From the NCBI RefSeq assembly GCF_013201825.1, contig NZ_CP053836.1, positions 1,054,001 to 1,118,000 of the forward strand: a stretch of 64,000 nt of DNA, in the 5' to 3' direction. The notes beneath the pieces were generated by a model. It ran no database searches. It was not told the origin of the DNA and saw only the letters and a program-made list of their open reading frames with translations. The translations under genes were made by a program, and so were the position numbers. Source of the DNA: Halarcobacter ebronensis (GTDB taxonomy: Bacteria; Campylobacterota; Campylobacteria; Campylobacterales; Arcobacteraceae). Position 1 is the stretch's first letter. Every line of letters begins with the position of its first letter. Positions 8,242 through 17,845 of the stretch are shown here, one piece after another.

Positions 8242-8259
8242 ATGTTACTCTTTAATTAA
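8227..8259. terminator. Bidirectional terminator
   Basis: A 15-bp perfect inverted repeat (8227-8241 and 8245-8259) with loop ATG spans both stop codons of the convergent asparaginase-like and ABC permease genes. Arms are T/A-rich at their ends, so it can act in both directions. Confidence 0.8.
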
Positions 8260-9334
8260 TCTTCTTTTTAAAAAACCAAGTAGCAATAGTTAAAGTTACA
8301 ACACCCAAAATAATCATAGGTACAATCTGTAAAATAGCAATATCCCAAGTGATATCTTTTAGATAAACCCCTTTTATAAGAATTAAAAAATATTTTAATG
8401 CCACAAAATCCGTGTAAGGGATTAGCCAATGGGGCATATTTTCAACTGGAGTTGCAAATCCTGACATAAGTATTGACGGAACTAAAAGCACAAAGGCTCC
8501 TAATATCCCTTGTTGTTGAGTTGAAGAGATAGATGAGATAAAAAGCCCAAACCCTACAATTGAAAAAACAAAAGCAAATATAGATACAAGAAGTATCCAA
8601 AAAGAGCCAATAAAAGGTACTCCAAAAAAAGTTATAGCACTCAAATAGATAAGTATTGCTTCAATAATACTTATTACCATTGGAGGTATTGTTTTACCTA
8701 TTATTAGTGTCATTGGGCTTAAAGGTGCAACTGAAATTTGCTCAAATGTTCCAAGTTCTCTCTCCCTTGCAACAGACAAAGAGGTTAAAATAAGGGCAAC
8801 AATCATAGTTAAACTTCCAACTAAGTTTGGCAAAATCCACCAAAAGTTGTCAAGATTTGGATTATACCAATTTCTTAAAACTATACTTTGTGAGTTTTGT
8901 GAAAAGGTTTTTTCTACTATTAGTTGTATATATCCAATGGCAATTTGAGAGCTGTTTGATCTTCTCCCATCTCCTATAAGTCCAATTGTTGCACCAGTAC
9001 CATTTTTTAGATTTTTTGAAAATTCTTGTGAAATCTCAACTGCCACAAGTATTTTCTGTGAATCCATTTTCTCTTCTAAGTCTTTGTTCCCTTTTAAAAA
9101 TAGAACTTGAGAAAATCTATCACTATATTTTAAAGCCCTTATTAACTCTTGGCTTTCATAGGAGTTGCTTCTATCTAAAACTCCAATTGAGACATTCTTT
9201 ACTTCCAATGTAACTGCAAATGCAAATAAAACAAGTTGTAGCATTGGAGGAAGAATTATTACAAGTCGTGAACGTTTATCACTCCAAATAGCTAAAAACT
9301 CTTTTCTAATTAATGCAAGTAGTTGATAAAACAT
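8252..9334 (-). CDS. ABC-2 type exporter permease (YbhR/YbhS-like)
   Basis: 360 residues with the ABC-2 membrane architecture: one N-terminal helix (about 24-44), a periplasmic domain of about 130 residues, then five hydrophobic segments in the C-terminal half. The motif RERELGTFEQISVAPLSP, a cytoplasmic coupling region typical of YhhJ/YbhR permeases, is visible. It is the last gene of a four-gene minus-strand operon with an HlyD lipoprotein, a fused double ATPase and a second permease; its ATG overlaps the previous stop by one base. Together they should form an inner-membrane drug or metabolite exporter. The substrate is unknown. Confidence 0.88.
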   Translation of the reverse strand: MFYQLLALIRKEFLAIWSDKRSRLVIILPPMLQLVLFAFAVTLEVKNVSIGVLDRSNSYESQELIRALKYSDRFSQVLFLKGNKDLEEKMDSQKILVAVEISQEFSKNLKNGTGATIGLIGDGRRSNSSQIAIGYIQLIVEKTFSQNSQSIVLRNWYNPNLDNFWWILPNLVGSLTMIVALILTSLSVARERELGTFEQISVAPLSPMTLIIGKTIPPMVISIIEAILIYLSAITFFGVPFIGSFWILLVSIFAFVFSIVGFGLFISSISSTQQQGILGAFVLLVPSILMSGFATPVENMPHWLIPYTDFVALKYFLILIKGVYLKDITWDIAILQIVPMIILGVVTLTIATWFFKKKIN

Positions 9335-10437
9335 TAGCTTAACTTCTTTCTTGTAATTTTAAAAATAATAGTAAAAAGTCCAAAACCAATTAGAAGCATA
9401 AAAAGACTATTTGGAATTATAATTTCATAAATATCCCCAGCTAAAAATAGTGTTTGAAGTATGGTTGTAAAATAGGTTGCTGGAATAAAGTTTGTAATAA
9501 ACTGTAACCAATTTGGCATAGAACTTATTTGGAAAATAAACCCTGATAATATCATTGCTGGTAAAAATCCAATAATAAGTGCCATTTGTGCTGCTACAAA
9601 CTGATTTTTAGCCAAAGTTGAGATAAGTAAACCCAAACTTAAAGAGGGGAAAAGATATATGGCTGAAGTAATAAATAAAAGAAAATATGAGCCTCTATAT
9701 GGGATTTGAAACCAAAGAAGGGTGATTGTAATACAAATAATCAATGATGCCATTCCAAGTATAAAATATGGAAGAAGTTTTCCCAGTAAAAGTTCTAAAA
9801 TGGTTGTTGGCGTTGACATAACTGCTTCCATTGTTCCTCTCTCCCACTCCCTTGCAACAACAAGTGCGGTTAAAAGTGTTCCAATTAGAGTTAAAATAAC
9901 TGCAATAGAACCAGGAAGTAAAAAATATGTACTTGATAGTGGAGCATTAAACCAATATCTAGTTTGAATATCTATAAGTTTTGTTGTTGAAATATTCTCA
10001 TAACTTAACCAATTTTGCCAAAGCTCTTGGGCATACTTATTTACATATCCTGCAATATTTGGCTCACTTCCATCTGCAATTATCTGTATAGTTGGTTTCC
10101 CTTGTAAAATATCTTTATCAAAGGTTGAAGGAATAACTACCATTGCTCTTAGTTTCCCTTCTTGAAGTTTTTTTATAAAAGCTCTTTTATCATTTGCTAT
10201 TTCTATATCAAAACTCTCACTACTCTCAAAAGCTTTAATTAAACTTTGAGTATGTTTTGAGCTTTTTTCAACAACTATTCCAATTGGAGTATGTTTTGCA
10301 TCCAAAGAGATAGCATAACCCATTAAAAATAGAAGCATTAAAGGCAATATTAGAGCAATAATCAAAGCACTAGGATCCCTTAATATTTGAATACTCTCTT
10401 TTATAAATATTGCTTTAAGTCTTTGGGAACTAATCAT
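9334..10437 (-). CDS. ABC-2 type exporter permease (YbhS/YbhR-like)
   Basis: 367 residues, same fold as the adjacent permease: N-terminal helix (about 22-44), a large periplasmic domain, then five or six membrane segments at the C-terminus with the coupling motif REWERGTMEAVMSTP. The two permeases are diverged paralogues and probably heterodimerise. The start overlaps the end of the ATPase gene by 8 bases and the stop overlaps the next ATG by 1 base, so translation is coupled. Function inferred as half of the membrane channel of the YbhGFSR-type exporter. Confidence 0.88.
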   Translation of the reverse strand: MISSQRLKAIFIKESIQILRDPSALIIALILPLMLLFLMGYAISLDAKHTPIGIVVEKSSKHTQSLIKAFESSESFDIEIANDKRAFIKKLQEGKLRAMVVIPSTFDKDILQGKPTIQIIADGSEPNIAGYVNKYAQELWQNWLSYENISTTKLIDIQTRYWFNAPLSSTYFLLPGSIAVILTLIGTLLTALVVAREWERGTMEAVMSTPTTILELLLGKLLPYFILGMASLIICITITLLWFQIPYRGSYFLLFITSAIYLFPSLSLGLLISTLAKNQFVAAQMALIIGFLPAMILSGFIFQISSMPNWLQFITNFIPATYFTTILQTLFLAGDIYEIIIPNSLFMLLIGFGLFTIIFKITRKKLS

Positions 10438-12127
10438 TATCTTCCCTTTTTATAAGCTCTATAAATGCCTCTTCCATTGTGGCATCTTCTCCTATTTGGC
10501 TTATTAGATTATGTGGAGTATCTAAGGCTATGGCTTTTCCTTTGTAAATAAGGGCTATTCTATCACAATATTCAGCCTCATCCATAAAGTGAGTTGTAAC
10601 CATAATAGTCATCCCTTTTTGAACCATTGCATAGATGTGATTCCAAAACTCTCGTCTTGTTTGCGGATCAATCCCTGAAGTTGGTTCATCCAAAAATAGA
10701 ACTACTGGGTCATGCATAACTGCACAAGCAAGAGAGAGTCTCTGTTTATAACCCAAAGGCAGATCTTTTGAGGCAGTTCTTTTATACTTTTCAAGCTCAA
10801 AAATCTCTATCATATTGTTGATTTTATCACTTCTTTTTTTGCCCTTTAATCCATAAACACCAGCAAAAAACTTTAGGTTTTCATATACAGAGATATCTCC
10901 ATATAAAGAGAATTTTTGAGACATATAACCTATCTTTTTTCTTGCTTTATAAGAGGATTTTTCCAAACTCATACCAAGAACTTGTGCTGTTCCACTTGTT
11001 GGTTTTAAAAGACCACAAAGCATTTTAAAGGTGGTTGATTTCCCAGCTCCATTTGGACCTAGAAATCCAAATATCTCTCCCGCTTCAATCTGAAAATTTA
11101 CACTGTCTGTTGCTTTAAAAGAGCCAAAGGATTTTGTTAGATTTTCTGCTTCAATCAGATATTTTGAGTCACTCTTTTCAAGCTCTCCCATCTGTTTTGC
11201 CAACTTTGATTCACCATTGAACTCTCCTTTTAGGATATTCATAAAACCATCTTCAAAGTTTGGTTTCATTGGCTCATATTTGCACTCATTTGCCTCCAAA
11301 TCTTCAAGTTTTGGTAGATTTTCTTTTTTATCACAAATAAGTTTTATACTATCTCCCAAAATCACTCCATCTTTTATATGGGTATTTTGTAAAGCAAGTC
11401 TTAGAGTTTTTCTTTTGTCTTTTATTTTTCCAACAACTTTAAAAATTTTACCTTCCATAGTATTGCTAAGATTTTTTGGCTCTCCACTAAAAAGAATTTC
11501 CCCTTCATTTAGCAAAATTACTTCATCACAAATTGCAGCTTCATCCAAATAGGCTGTACTCCAAACTACACCAACTCCATCACTTATTAGCTTATCAACA
11601 ATAGCCCATAACTCTTTTCTTGAAATAGGGTCAACTCCAACTCCTGGTTCATCAAGCAAAAGCAGTTTTGGTTTTTTTATAAGTGCACAAGCAAGACCTA
11701 GTTTTTGTTTCATACCACCCGATAAATCTTTTGCTAAAAAAGATTTAAAATCTTTAAGATTGATAAACTCAAGAAGCTCTTCAATTCTGCTTTGTTGTTT
11801 TGATTTTTCTATTGATTGTAAATTTGCGTAGAGCTTTAGATTTTCTAAAACTGACAAATCCTCATAAAGTCCAAATTTTTGAGGCATATATCCTATTTGT
11901 TCTTGAACCTTTGAGGCTTCATTGGGAAGTTTTAGCTCAAGAACTTCAAGCTCTCCTTCATCCAAATCCAAAAGCCCTGTCATAAGTCTAATCAAAGTTG
12001 TTTTTCCAGCTCCATCTGGACCCACAAGTCCTGTGATTTTACCTTTATTTATCTCTAAAGAGAGATTTGAAATTGCTTTTGATTTTCCAAAGCTTTTTGA
12101 GATATTTTTTGCAACAACAAGTGCCAT
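10430..12127 (-). CDS. Fused double ABC ATPase (YbhF-like)
   Basis: 565 residues with two complete nucleotide-binding domains in one chain. The first has Walker A GPDGAGKTT (36-44), signature LSGGMKQKL and Walker B LLLLDEPGVGVD; the second has Walker A GPNGAGKST, a degenerate signature LPLGYKQRL and Walker B VLFLDEPTSGID. A linker with charged residues joins the halves. This layout is that of YbhF, which energises two ABC-2 permeases. It starts 9 bases after the HlyD gene stop and overlaps the next permease by 8 bases. The asymmetric second signature suggests unequal ATP sites. Substrate unknown. Confidence 0.9.
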   Translation of the reverse strand: MALVVAKNISKSFGKSKAISNLSLEINKGKITGLVGPDGAGKTTLIRLMTGLLDLDEGELEVLELKLPNEASKVQEQIGYMPQKFGLYEDLSVLENLKLYANLQSIEKSKQQSRIEELLEFINLKDFKSFLAKDLSGGMKQKLGLACALIKKPKLLLLDEPGVGVDPISRKELWAIVDKLISDGVGVVWSTAYLDEAAICDEVILLNEGEILFSGEPKNLSNTMEGKIFKVVGKIKDKRKTLRLALQNTHIKDGVILGDSIKLICDKKENLPKLEDLEANECKYEPMKPNFEDGFMNILKGEFNGESKLAKQMGELEKSDSKYLIEAENLTKSFGSFKATDSVNFQIEAGEIFGFLGPNGAGKSTTFKMLCGLLKPTSGTAQVLGMSLEKSSYKARKKIGYMSQKFSLYGDISVYENLKFFAGVYGLKGKKRSDKINNMIEIFELEKYKRTASKDLPLGYKQRLSLACAVMHDPVVLFLDEPTSGIDPQTRREFWNHIYAMVQKGMTIMVTTHFMDEAEYCDRIALIYKGKAIALDTPHNLISQIGEDATMEEAFIELIKREDND

Positions 12128-12136
12128 AAACTCTTC

Positions 12137-13105
12137 TTAATCTAAATCTTCAAACTCAATTGTTACAGGCATTCCTTGTCTTATGTACTCATCTGGATTT
12201 TTTATAATTAATCTTATTCTATACACAAGTTGAGTTCTTAGCTCTTGGGTTTGTACACTTTTAGGAGTAAATTCAGCTTGTGCTGAAATAAAACTAACTA
12301 CGGCTTTATACTCTTTATCTGGTTTGCTATCTGTAAAAACTTTTGCTTGCATAGTTGGTCTTATAAGTCCTAAATATTTCTCATCTATATAACTTCTTAC
12401 CCAATACTCATTTGTTAAAGCCATCTCAACAATTGGAGTACCTTTGTCAACAATTGCACCAACTTCGTAAGCTCTTGTTAAAATTGTTCCATCATTTGGA
12501 GCATAAAGCTTTGTATCTTCTAAATTTATTTTTGCCTCTTGCTCTTGTACTTTTAGAGTTTCAAGTTGTGCTTTTGCAGCTTCTATATCCTCTTTTTGAT
12601 AACCATTTTCTAACTTTTCTAAATTGCTTTTTGCTAAATCAAATTGTGCTTTTGCACTATCATATGCAAATTTATAATCTTCATAAGTCTGTTTAGAAAC
12701 AGATTTTGTTTTTTTAAGCTCTTCATATCTATCAAAATCTTTTTTTGCTTTATTTAATGCAACTAAGGCGTTATCATAAGTTGCTTTTCCTTGGGCAATA
12801 TCCTCTGTTCTATAACCATTTTCTAATTTTTTAGTTTGAATCTCTTGCATCTTTAATTGTGTTTGTACAACTTTTAGTGCTTGAAGATATAAATCATCTT
12901 TTAATTGGGCAATCAAATCACCTTTTTTAAGAGTTTGTCCCTCATCAAAATATAGTGTATCTATTTTGCCACCAACTCTAAAACCTAAAGAAACTGTCCT
13001 TAAATCAATGTTTCCATAAAATTTAGTCTCTTCATCTTTTTTAAAACAACCACTTAGAAGTAATGCAGTAATAATTGGTATAAAAATAAAAGTAGTTTTT
13101 CGCAT
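12137..13105 (-). CDS. HlyD-family periplasmic adaptor lipoprotein (YbhG-like)
   Basis: 322 residues. A signal peptide ends in the lipobox LLSGC (Cys20), so the protein is probably a lipoprotein. Next come the first half of a lipoyl/barrel domain (RVGGKIDTLYFDEGQTLKKGD), a long coiled-coil hairpin (about 80-190) with an internal repeat ENGY(R/Q)(T/K)EDI, then the second half (LYAPNDGTILTRAYEVGAIVDKGTPIVEM). It would link the inner-membrane ABC exporter to an outer-membrane channel. First gene of the four-gene operon; a palindromic operator-like site lies 26-49 bases upstream. Confidence 0.88.
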   Translation of the reverse strand: MRKTTFIFIPIITALLLSGCFKKDEETKFYGNIDLRTVSLGFRVGGKIDTLYFDEGQTLKKGDLIAQLKDDLYLQALKVVQTQLKMQEIQTKKLENGYRTEDIAQGKATYDNALVALNKAKKDFDRYEELKKTKSVSKQTYEDYKFAYDSAKAQFDLAKSNLEKLENGYQKEDIEAAKAQLETLKVQEQEAKINLEDTKLYAPNDGTILTRAYEVGAIVDKGTPIVEMALTNEYWVRSYIDEKYLGLIRPTMQAKVFTDSKPDKEYKAVVSFISAQAEFTPKSVQTQELRTQLVYRIRLIIKNPDEYIRQGMPVTIEFEDLD

Positions 13106-13130
13106 AAATTGCCTTTTTTAGAATAATAAA

Positions 13131-13154
13131 GTGGTTATTATAACTAATAACTAC
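13131..13154. promoter_or_regulatory. Palindromic operator candidate before the ABC exporter operon
   Basis: GTGGTTATTA (13131-13140) and TAATAACTAC (13145-13154) form 10-bp inverted arms with one mismatch and a 4-base spacer, 26 bases upstream of the exporter adaptor start. The size fits a TetR- or MarR-type repressor, but no such gene is adjacent to this operon. Confidence 0.45.
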
Positions 13155-13311
13155 TTATTAGAATATCTACTATAAGCTTATATCCTTTGAAAAATTCTTT
13201 AAACTAATGTAAGAATTACATTTTTTATTTAGCTTACTTTTTAAAAGTAACATAACTATTTTTTAGATAAAATCCCAAAAATATAATAAGTGTAATTTAA
13301 AAAGGAAAAAT

Positions 13312-14232
13312 ATGGCGATTTATACATGTGGACACACAACTCCTGATTCAGATTCAATCTGTTCAGCTATCTCTTTAGCATATTTATTAAATAAAATTGG
13401 AAGAGAAGCAATTCCTGCAAGACAAGGAAATGTATCTCCTGAGACTCAGTTTATTTTAGATAAATTTGGATTTGAAGCACCAGAACTTAAAACTGAATTT
13501 GCAGGGTGTGAACTATTTATAACTGATTACTCAGATAGAGGACAAGCACCAAAAGATCTAGATGCGGCAACAGTTGTTGGGATTGTTGACCACCACAAAT
13601 TAGGTGATATTACAACTTCTACTCCCTTGGAGTGTTGGATTAGACCAGTTGGTTGTACAAATACAGTTGTAAAAGAGATGTATGATTATCATGGTGTAGA
13701 GATCCCTTCTAATATTGCTGGGATTATGATGTGTGCAATCCTTTCTGATACAGTAATTTTTAAATCTCCAACATGTACAGAACTTGACATTAAAACAGTT
13801 AGAGAGTTGGCTTCTATTGCTGGTGTTGAAGATTTTGGTGCACTTGGAATGGAGATGTTTAAAGTTAAATCAGCTGTTGAGGGAGTTCCAGCTAAAGAGT
13901 TGATTTTAAGAGATTATAAACCATTTGATATGCATGGTAAAAAAGTTGGAATTGGTCAACTTGAAGTTATTGATTTGGCAATTTTTGATAGTGTAAAAGC
14001 TGATTTACAAGCTGAACTTGAAAAAATGAGAGAGGATGAAAATCTTCATACAGCTTGTGTATTGTTAACAGATATTATGAAAGAGGGTTCTGAAGTTTTA
14101 GTATCAAGCCAAGATGCTTCAATTTTTGAAAAAGCTTTTAATTGCAAATTAGTAGATGGAAAAGTTTGGATAGATGGATGTCTATCAAGAAAAAAACAGA
14201 TTATCCCTTTCTTAGAACCTGCTTTTGCATAA
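13312..14232 (+). CDS. ppaC: Manganese-dependent inorganic pyrophosphatase
   Basis: 306 residues, the normal length for class II (DHH family) pyrophosphatases. It hydrolyses pyrophosphate to two phosphates in the cytoplasm. Metal-binding motifs are visible: GHTTPDSDS (His8, Asp12, Asp14 region), DYSD, the VDHHKLGD signature (DHH), and the C-terminal substrate-binding SRKKQIIP. The gene stands alone with a clear AAAAGGA ribosome binding site and its own terminator, consistent with housekeeping expression. Confidence 0.95.
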   Translation: MAIYTCGHTTPDSDSICSAISLAYLLNKIGREAIPARQGNVSPETQFILDKFGFEAPELKTEFAGCELFITDYSDRGQAPKDLDAATVVGIVDHHKLGDITTSTPLECWIRPVGCTNTVVKEMYDYHGVEIPSNIAGIMMCAILSDTVIFKSPTCTELDIKTVRELASIAGVEDFGALGMEMFKVKSAVEGVPAKELILRDYKPFDMHGKKVGIGQLEVIDLAIFDSVKADLQAELEKMREDENLHTACVLLTDIMKEGSEVLVSSQDASIFEKAFNCKLVDGKVWIDGCLSRKKQIIPFLEPAFA

Positions 14233-14234
14233 TA

Positions 14235-14259
14235 AAGAAGTAGCTAAAAGCTACTTCTT
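14235..14259 (+). terminator. Intrinsic terminator of ppaC
   Basis: AAGAAGTAGCT (14235-14245) and AGCTACTTCTT (14249-14259) form an 11-bp perfect stem with loop AAA, followed by TT and an A/T-rich tract, directly after the ppaC stop. Confidence 0.8.
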
Positions 14260-14449
14260 AAATAATTTTTAAATATTATTTTTCTGTTATTGGTATGCTC
14301 TTTGCATATAAAAGCTTTATTTTAAATATTGTTACTAAAATTAATCTAATAAACATGATTATATTTTATAAAATAATTTTTGAAAATTAATACTTAAATA
14401 AAAGTTTTAATTGAGTAAAATGAATAATTAATTTATCTTAGGAAGTACG

Positions 14450-16999
14450 ATGCAAATAAAAACTCTTAAAAACTATTTTCGTGTTTTAATGATAGCAGTA
14501 ACCTTTTCACTATTTTTAGTTTTTTATCTTTTTTCTTCATATCTTCATACAAATTTAGCTATAAATGAGAATCAAAAGATTTCTGAAGCATTATCTAAAC
14601 AAGTATTTAACTCTATGTATCAAGTAATGAGACAAGGCTGGAGTAGGGAACAACTTCAAGAGTTTATAAATGTAACAAAAAGCTCTTTTCAAGGAAGCTC
14701 ATATAGTGTTGATATTTTTAGAGGAGAAAAAGTAGAAAATATTTTTGGAAAAATTGAACAATCTGCAATTTCTCCAGATGTTCAACAGGTTTTTGATACA
14801 AAAGAGAAACTTTTTCAACAAAACAGTAGATCTATTAAGAGTATAATGCCAATTATAGCAAAAGATGAGTGTATTGTTTGTCATACAAACTCTAAAGAGG
14901 GTGACATTTTAGGAGCTGTTAGAGTTGATTATAGTTTTGAAGAGATTGTAAATAGTACACAAAAAGAGTATCTTCTTTTTTCATTAATTATTCTGCCTGT
15001 TATGCTTTTAATAACTTACTATATCTCTCTTAGAATGTTAGGCAGAGTAAACCTATCAATTGAAAATTTTAAAGAAAAGATTGAGAGCGTAAATTCTGTA
15101 AAAGAGTTTAAAAATATTGAGACAAGTCATGTAAAAGATAGTTTCAAAGAGTTTGAACAGATAATGATTGGACTTAGTACTTTAAGTGGCAAACTAAAAA
15201 ATATAGCAGTGGATAAGAGTATTTTAGAGTTTGAGGTAAAACTTCTTGATAAGATGGTAATTACATCTGAGATAATCAAAGATTGGAAAGAGTATATAAA
15301 AGATTTACTCCATGAAATACATATTGTACTTCCTGTTTATTGTTTGATAACAATTTTTAAAACTGATGATGAAAACTATGAGATTGAGATATTTTGGTTA
15401 GGTGAGCCAGATCAAGAGATAAAAGATTATTTAGAAGAGACCTCTATAAATATGATAAAAGAGCATCATAATCTTTCTGTTATTGATTATACTTTAAGAC
15501 ATAATGTTTCAAGTGAGACATACTCTTTAGGACAATTAACCATTGAAGATATTGAACATGAAGCAAAATCTATACTTCTTGATGCTCCAAGAATTGGGGG
15601 AATTGTTGGACTTGGAATACAATCAAATACAGAAAAAGACTCAATCCATTCAATTGTAATTGACTCAATTTTAACAACACTTTTAAATCTTGTTGGTTCA
15701 ATAAAAGCTATAAATAAATATACAGAAAATCTTGAGTTTTATGCTACAAGAGATCCACTTACTTCACTTTTCTCTCAAAGAGTATTTAGAGATCTATTAG
15801 AGTATGAAGTAAAAAGAGCAGCAAGACATAAATATAAATTTGGTGTTTTGGTTATCGATTGTGATAACTTTAAACCTATCAATGATACTTATGGACACAG
15901 TTTTGGTGATGATTTCTTAAAAGCCTTTGCAAGTCTGTTAAAAGATTCAAAAAGAGATGAGGATATCCTTTCTCGTTATGGTGGAGATGAGTTTACTATT
16001 ATTCTTCCTGAAAGTGATGAAAAAGAGGTTTATACTGTTGCAACTAGAATCTTAGGAAATGTAGAAAAATTTGAGATGGAAGCACCTGATGGAACTGGCG
16101 TTGGAGTAACAGTATCTATTGGTATGGCAATTTATCCTGACCACTCAGTTGAGCCAAAAGAGTTATTTAATATAGCTGACAATATGATGTATCAAGCAAA
16201 AAATCTTGGAAAAAATGCAATTAAATTCCCAAGTGAGTATGATATAGAAAAAATTCATCAAGATATAGAAGATAAATCTATGATAGTTCTTGATGCAATC
16301 AAAAATGAAAAGATTGTACCTCACTTCCAACCAATTATGAATACTTCAACTGAAAGCATAGAGATAAATGAACTTCTTATGAGAATAGAGATTGAAAATG
16401 AGATTTTAACAGCGGGTAGATTTATTGAGACTGCTGAATCTTTAGGAATAGTTCATAAAATGGATTATATTGTAATTGAGAAGGCATTTAAAAAGATAAA
16501 AGAGACAAACTATACAGGTATTTTATTTGTAAATCTCTCTCCAAAAGCACTTATTATTAGTGAGTTTATTGATAAGGTTGTAAATCTTACAAATCTTTAT
16601 GATATAAATAAAGAGAAAATTGTTTTTGAAATAACAGAGAGAGAAACTGTTAAGAGTTTTGCACTTTTAGAAAAATTTGTACAGAACCTAAAAATGGAAG
16701 GTTTTAGCTTTGCAATTGATGACTTTGGTTCTGGATTCTCAACATTCCATTATGTAAAAAGATTTCCAATTGATTATATAAAAATTGATGGAGATTTTAT
16801 TGTAAACATAACAAAAGATAAAAAAGATTTGGCTTTTGTTAAATCTATTGTTGCTCTAGCAAAAGAGTTAAAAGTAAGCACTATTGCAGAGTTTGTTGAG
16901 GATGAAGAGATTTTAGGATTCTTAAAAGAGATAGATGTGGATTATGCCCAAGGTTATCATATAGGAAAACCATCTCCTGAACTATCTGTTAGGAAATAA
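14450..16999 (+). CDS. Heme-c sensor GGDEF-EAL protein
   Basis: 849 residues. A membrane helix (about 11-31) precedes a periplasmic domain that contains a CIVCH motif (residues 141-145), a CxxCH c-type heme site, then a second helix (about 175-193). A further region (about 245-425) of unclear fold follows, then GGDEF with intact SRYGGDEF and an RxxD inhibitory site five residues before it, and an EAL domain with ELLMR instead of EALMR but an intact IDDFGSGFS metal site. It could make and/or degrade cyclic di-GMP in response to redox or gas signals at the heme. The AraC gene follows after 5 bases, so both are likely co-transcribed. Confidence 0.9.
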   Translation: MQIKTLKNYFRVLMIAVTFSLFLVFYLFSSYLHTNLAINENQKISEALSKQVFNSMYQVMRQGWSREQLQEFINVTKSSFQGSSYSVDIFRGEKVENIFGKIEQSAISPDVQQVFDTKEKLFQQNSRSIKSIMPIIAKDECIVCHTNSKEGDILGAVRVDYSFEEIVNSTQKEYLLFSLIILPVMLLITYYISLRMLGRVNLSIENFKEKIESVNSVKEFKNIETSHVKDSFKEFEQIMIGLSTLSGKLKNIAVDKSILEFEVKLLDKMVITSEIIKDWKEYIKDLLHEIHIVLPVYCLITIFKTDDENYEIEIFWLGEPDQEIKDYLEETSINMIKEHHNLSVIDYTLRHNVSSETYSLGQLTIEDIEHEAKSILLDAPRIGGIVGLGIQSNTEKDSIHSIVIDSILTTLLNLVGSIKAINKYTENLEFYATRDPLTSLFSQRVFRDLLEYEVKRAARHKYKFGVLVIDCDNFKPINDTYGHSFGDDFLKAFASLLKDSKRDEDILSRYGGDEFTIILPESDEKEVYTVATRILGNVEKFEMEAPDGTGVGVTVSIGMAIYPDHSVEPKELFNIADNMMYQAKNLGKNAIKFPSEYDIEKIHQDIEDKSMIVLDAIKNEKIVPHFQPIMNTSTESIEINELLMRIEIENEILTAGRFIETAESLGIVHKMDYIVIEKAFKKIKETNYTGILFVNLSPKALIISEFIDKVVNLTNLYDINKEKIVFEITERETVKSFALLEKFVQNLKMEGFSFAIDDFGSGFSTFHYVKRFPIDYIKIDGDFIVNITKDKKDLAFVKSIVALAKELKVSTIAEFVEDEEILGFLKEIDVDYAQGYHIGKPSPELSVRK

Positions 17000-17004
17000 A
17001 AGGA

Positions 17005-17781
17005 GTGAAGGCAACAATTTTCAAAGATGAAAATATCCCTTTTGTTGAGTTTAGATATGTTGAAAATATTCCTGATTGCACTAAGATGCATCTGCATGAG
17101 CAGATAACTCTCACAGCCATAAAAAGAGGTTCTTTGAACCTCTCTTTTAATAAATATTCTTTCGAACTTCTTCCTGAAGAGATTGCTATTATAAACAGAG
17201 ATATTCCCCATTGTGCAACAATAAATAAAAAAGCTAAAGATGGTTATGTCCTTTACCTAGATGAAAAATATCTTTTGGATAATGGTTTGCAATGTGAATT
17301 TAGTTATGAATTGATAAAAGATGTGAAGTTTTACAATGATTTTATTAATCTATATAATTCTTTGTTAGATAATAAAGCTTCAGTTTTAGAGAAAAAAGAG
17401 AATATATTATTTTTTTGTGATTCTATTTTTTCACTTAAAGAAGAAAAAATTTTAGAAAAAAAATTTAATTTGTCGGATAAAATAAAAGAGTATTTAGATT
17501 TATACTATTTAGATGATATCTCTTTAGAAGAGTTAGCACAAAAATTTCAGATAAGTGTAGTCCATTTAATTAGAGTTTTTAAAAATGATTTTGGTTTACC
17601 AATTCACTCTTATATTTTAAATAAAAAAGTTCATAAAGCAAAAGAGCTATTATTAAATAATATGCCAATAATTGAGGTGGCACAAAATAGTGGTTTTTTT
17701 GATCAAAGCCATTTAAATAGAAGTTTTAAAAGAATCTTTCAATTAACTCCAAAACAGTTTCAAAAAAATATAAAATGTTAA
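17005..17781 (+). CDS. AraC-family transcriptional regulator
   Basis: 258 residues. The N-terminal part is a cupin-like sensor domain (HLHEQITLTAIKRGSLNLSFN, then FELLPEEIAIINRDIPHCA); the C-terminal 100 residues contain two helix-turn-helix motifs, ISLEELAQKFQISVVHLIRVFKNDFG and MPIIEVAQNSGFFDQSHLNRSFKRIF, the latter being the AraC signature. The start is taken as GTG at 17005 because no earlier in-frame ATG exists and AAAAGGA immediately precedes it, although spacing is tight. It follows the GGDEF-EAL gene by 5 bases. Target genes are unknown. Confidence 0.85.
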   Translation: MKATIFKDENIPFVEFRYVENIPDCTKMHLHEQITLTAIKRGSLNLSFNKYSFELLPEEIAIINRDIPHCATINKKAKDGYVLYLDEKYLLDNGLQCEFSYELIKDVKFYNDFINLYNSLLDNKASVLEKKENILFFCDSIFSLKEEKILEKKFNLSDKIKEYLDLYYLDDISLEELAQKFQISVVHLIRVFKNDFGLPIHSYILNKKVHKAKELLLNNMPIIEVAQNSGFFDQSHLNRSFKRIFQLTPKQFQKNIKC

Positions 17782-17812
17782 TTTTGTGCAAGTAATTCTT
17801 TTTTGTTTTTGT

Positions 17813-17818
17813 TATACT
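17813..17818 (+). promoter_or_regulatory. Probable -10 box of the leu leader transcript
   Basis: TATACT at 17813-17818 follows a T-rich stretch and lies 28 bases before the leader peptide start. T-rich upstream DNA with a good -10 and no clear -35 is usual in Campylobacterota promoters. Confidence 0.5.
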
Positions 17819-17845
17819 AAGACAATTATAAAAAAGGAGTCTTTT

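Noticed and set aside
11217-12140. Plus-strand frames opposite the ABC ATPase gene
   Set aside because: Ser/Pro-rich translations typical of the reverse strand of a well-supported gene.
16957-17211. 84-residue minus-strand protein across the GGDEF-EAL/AraC junction
   Set aside because: It overlaps two well-supported coding regions and has no recognisable features.
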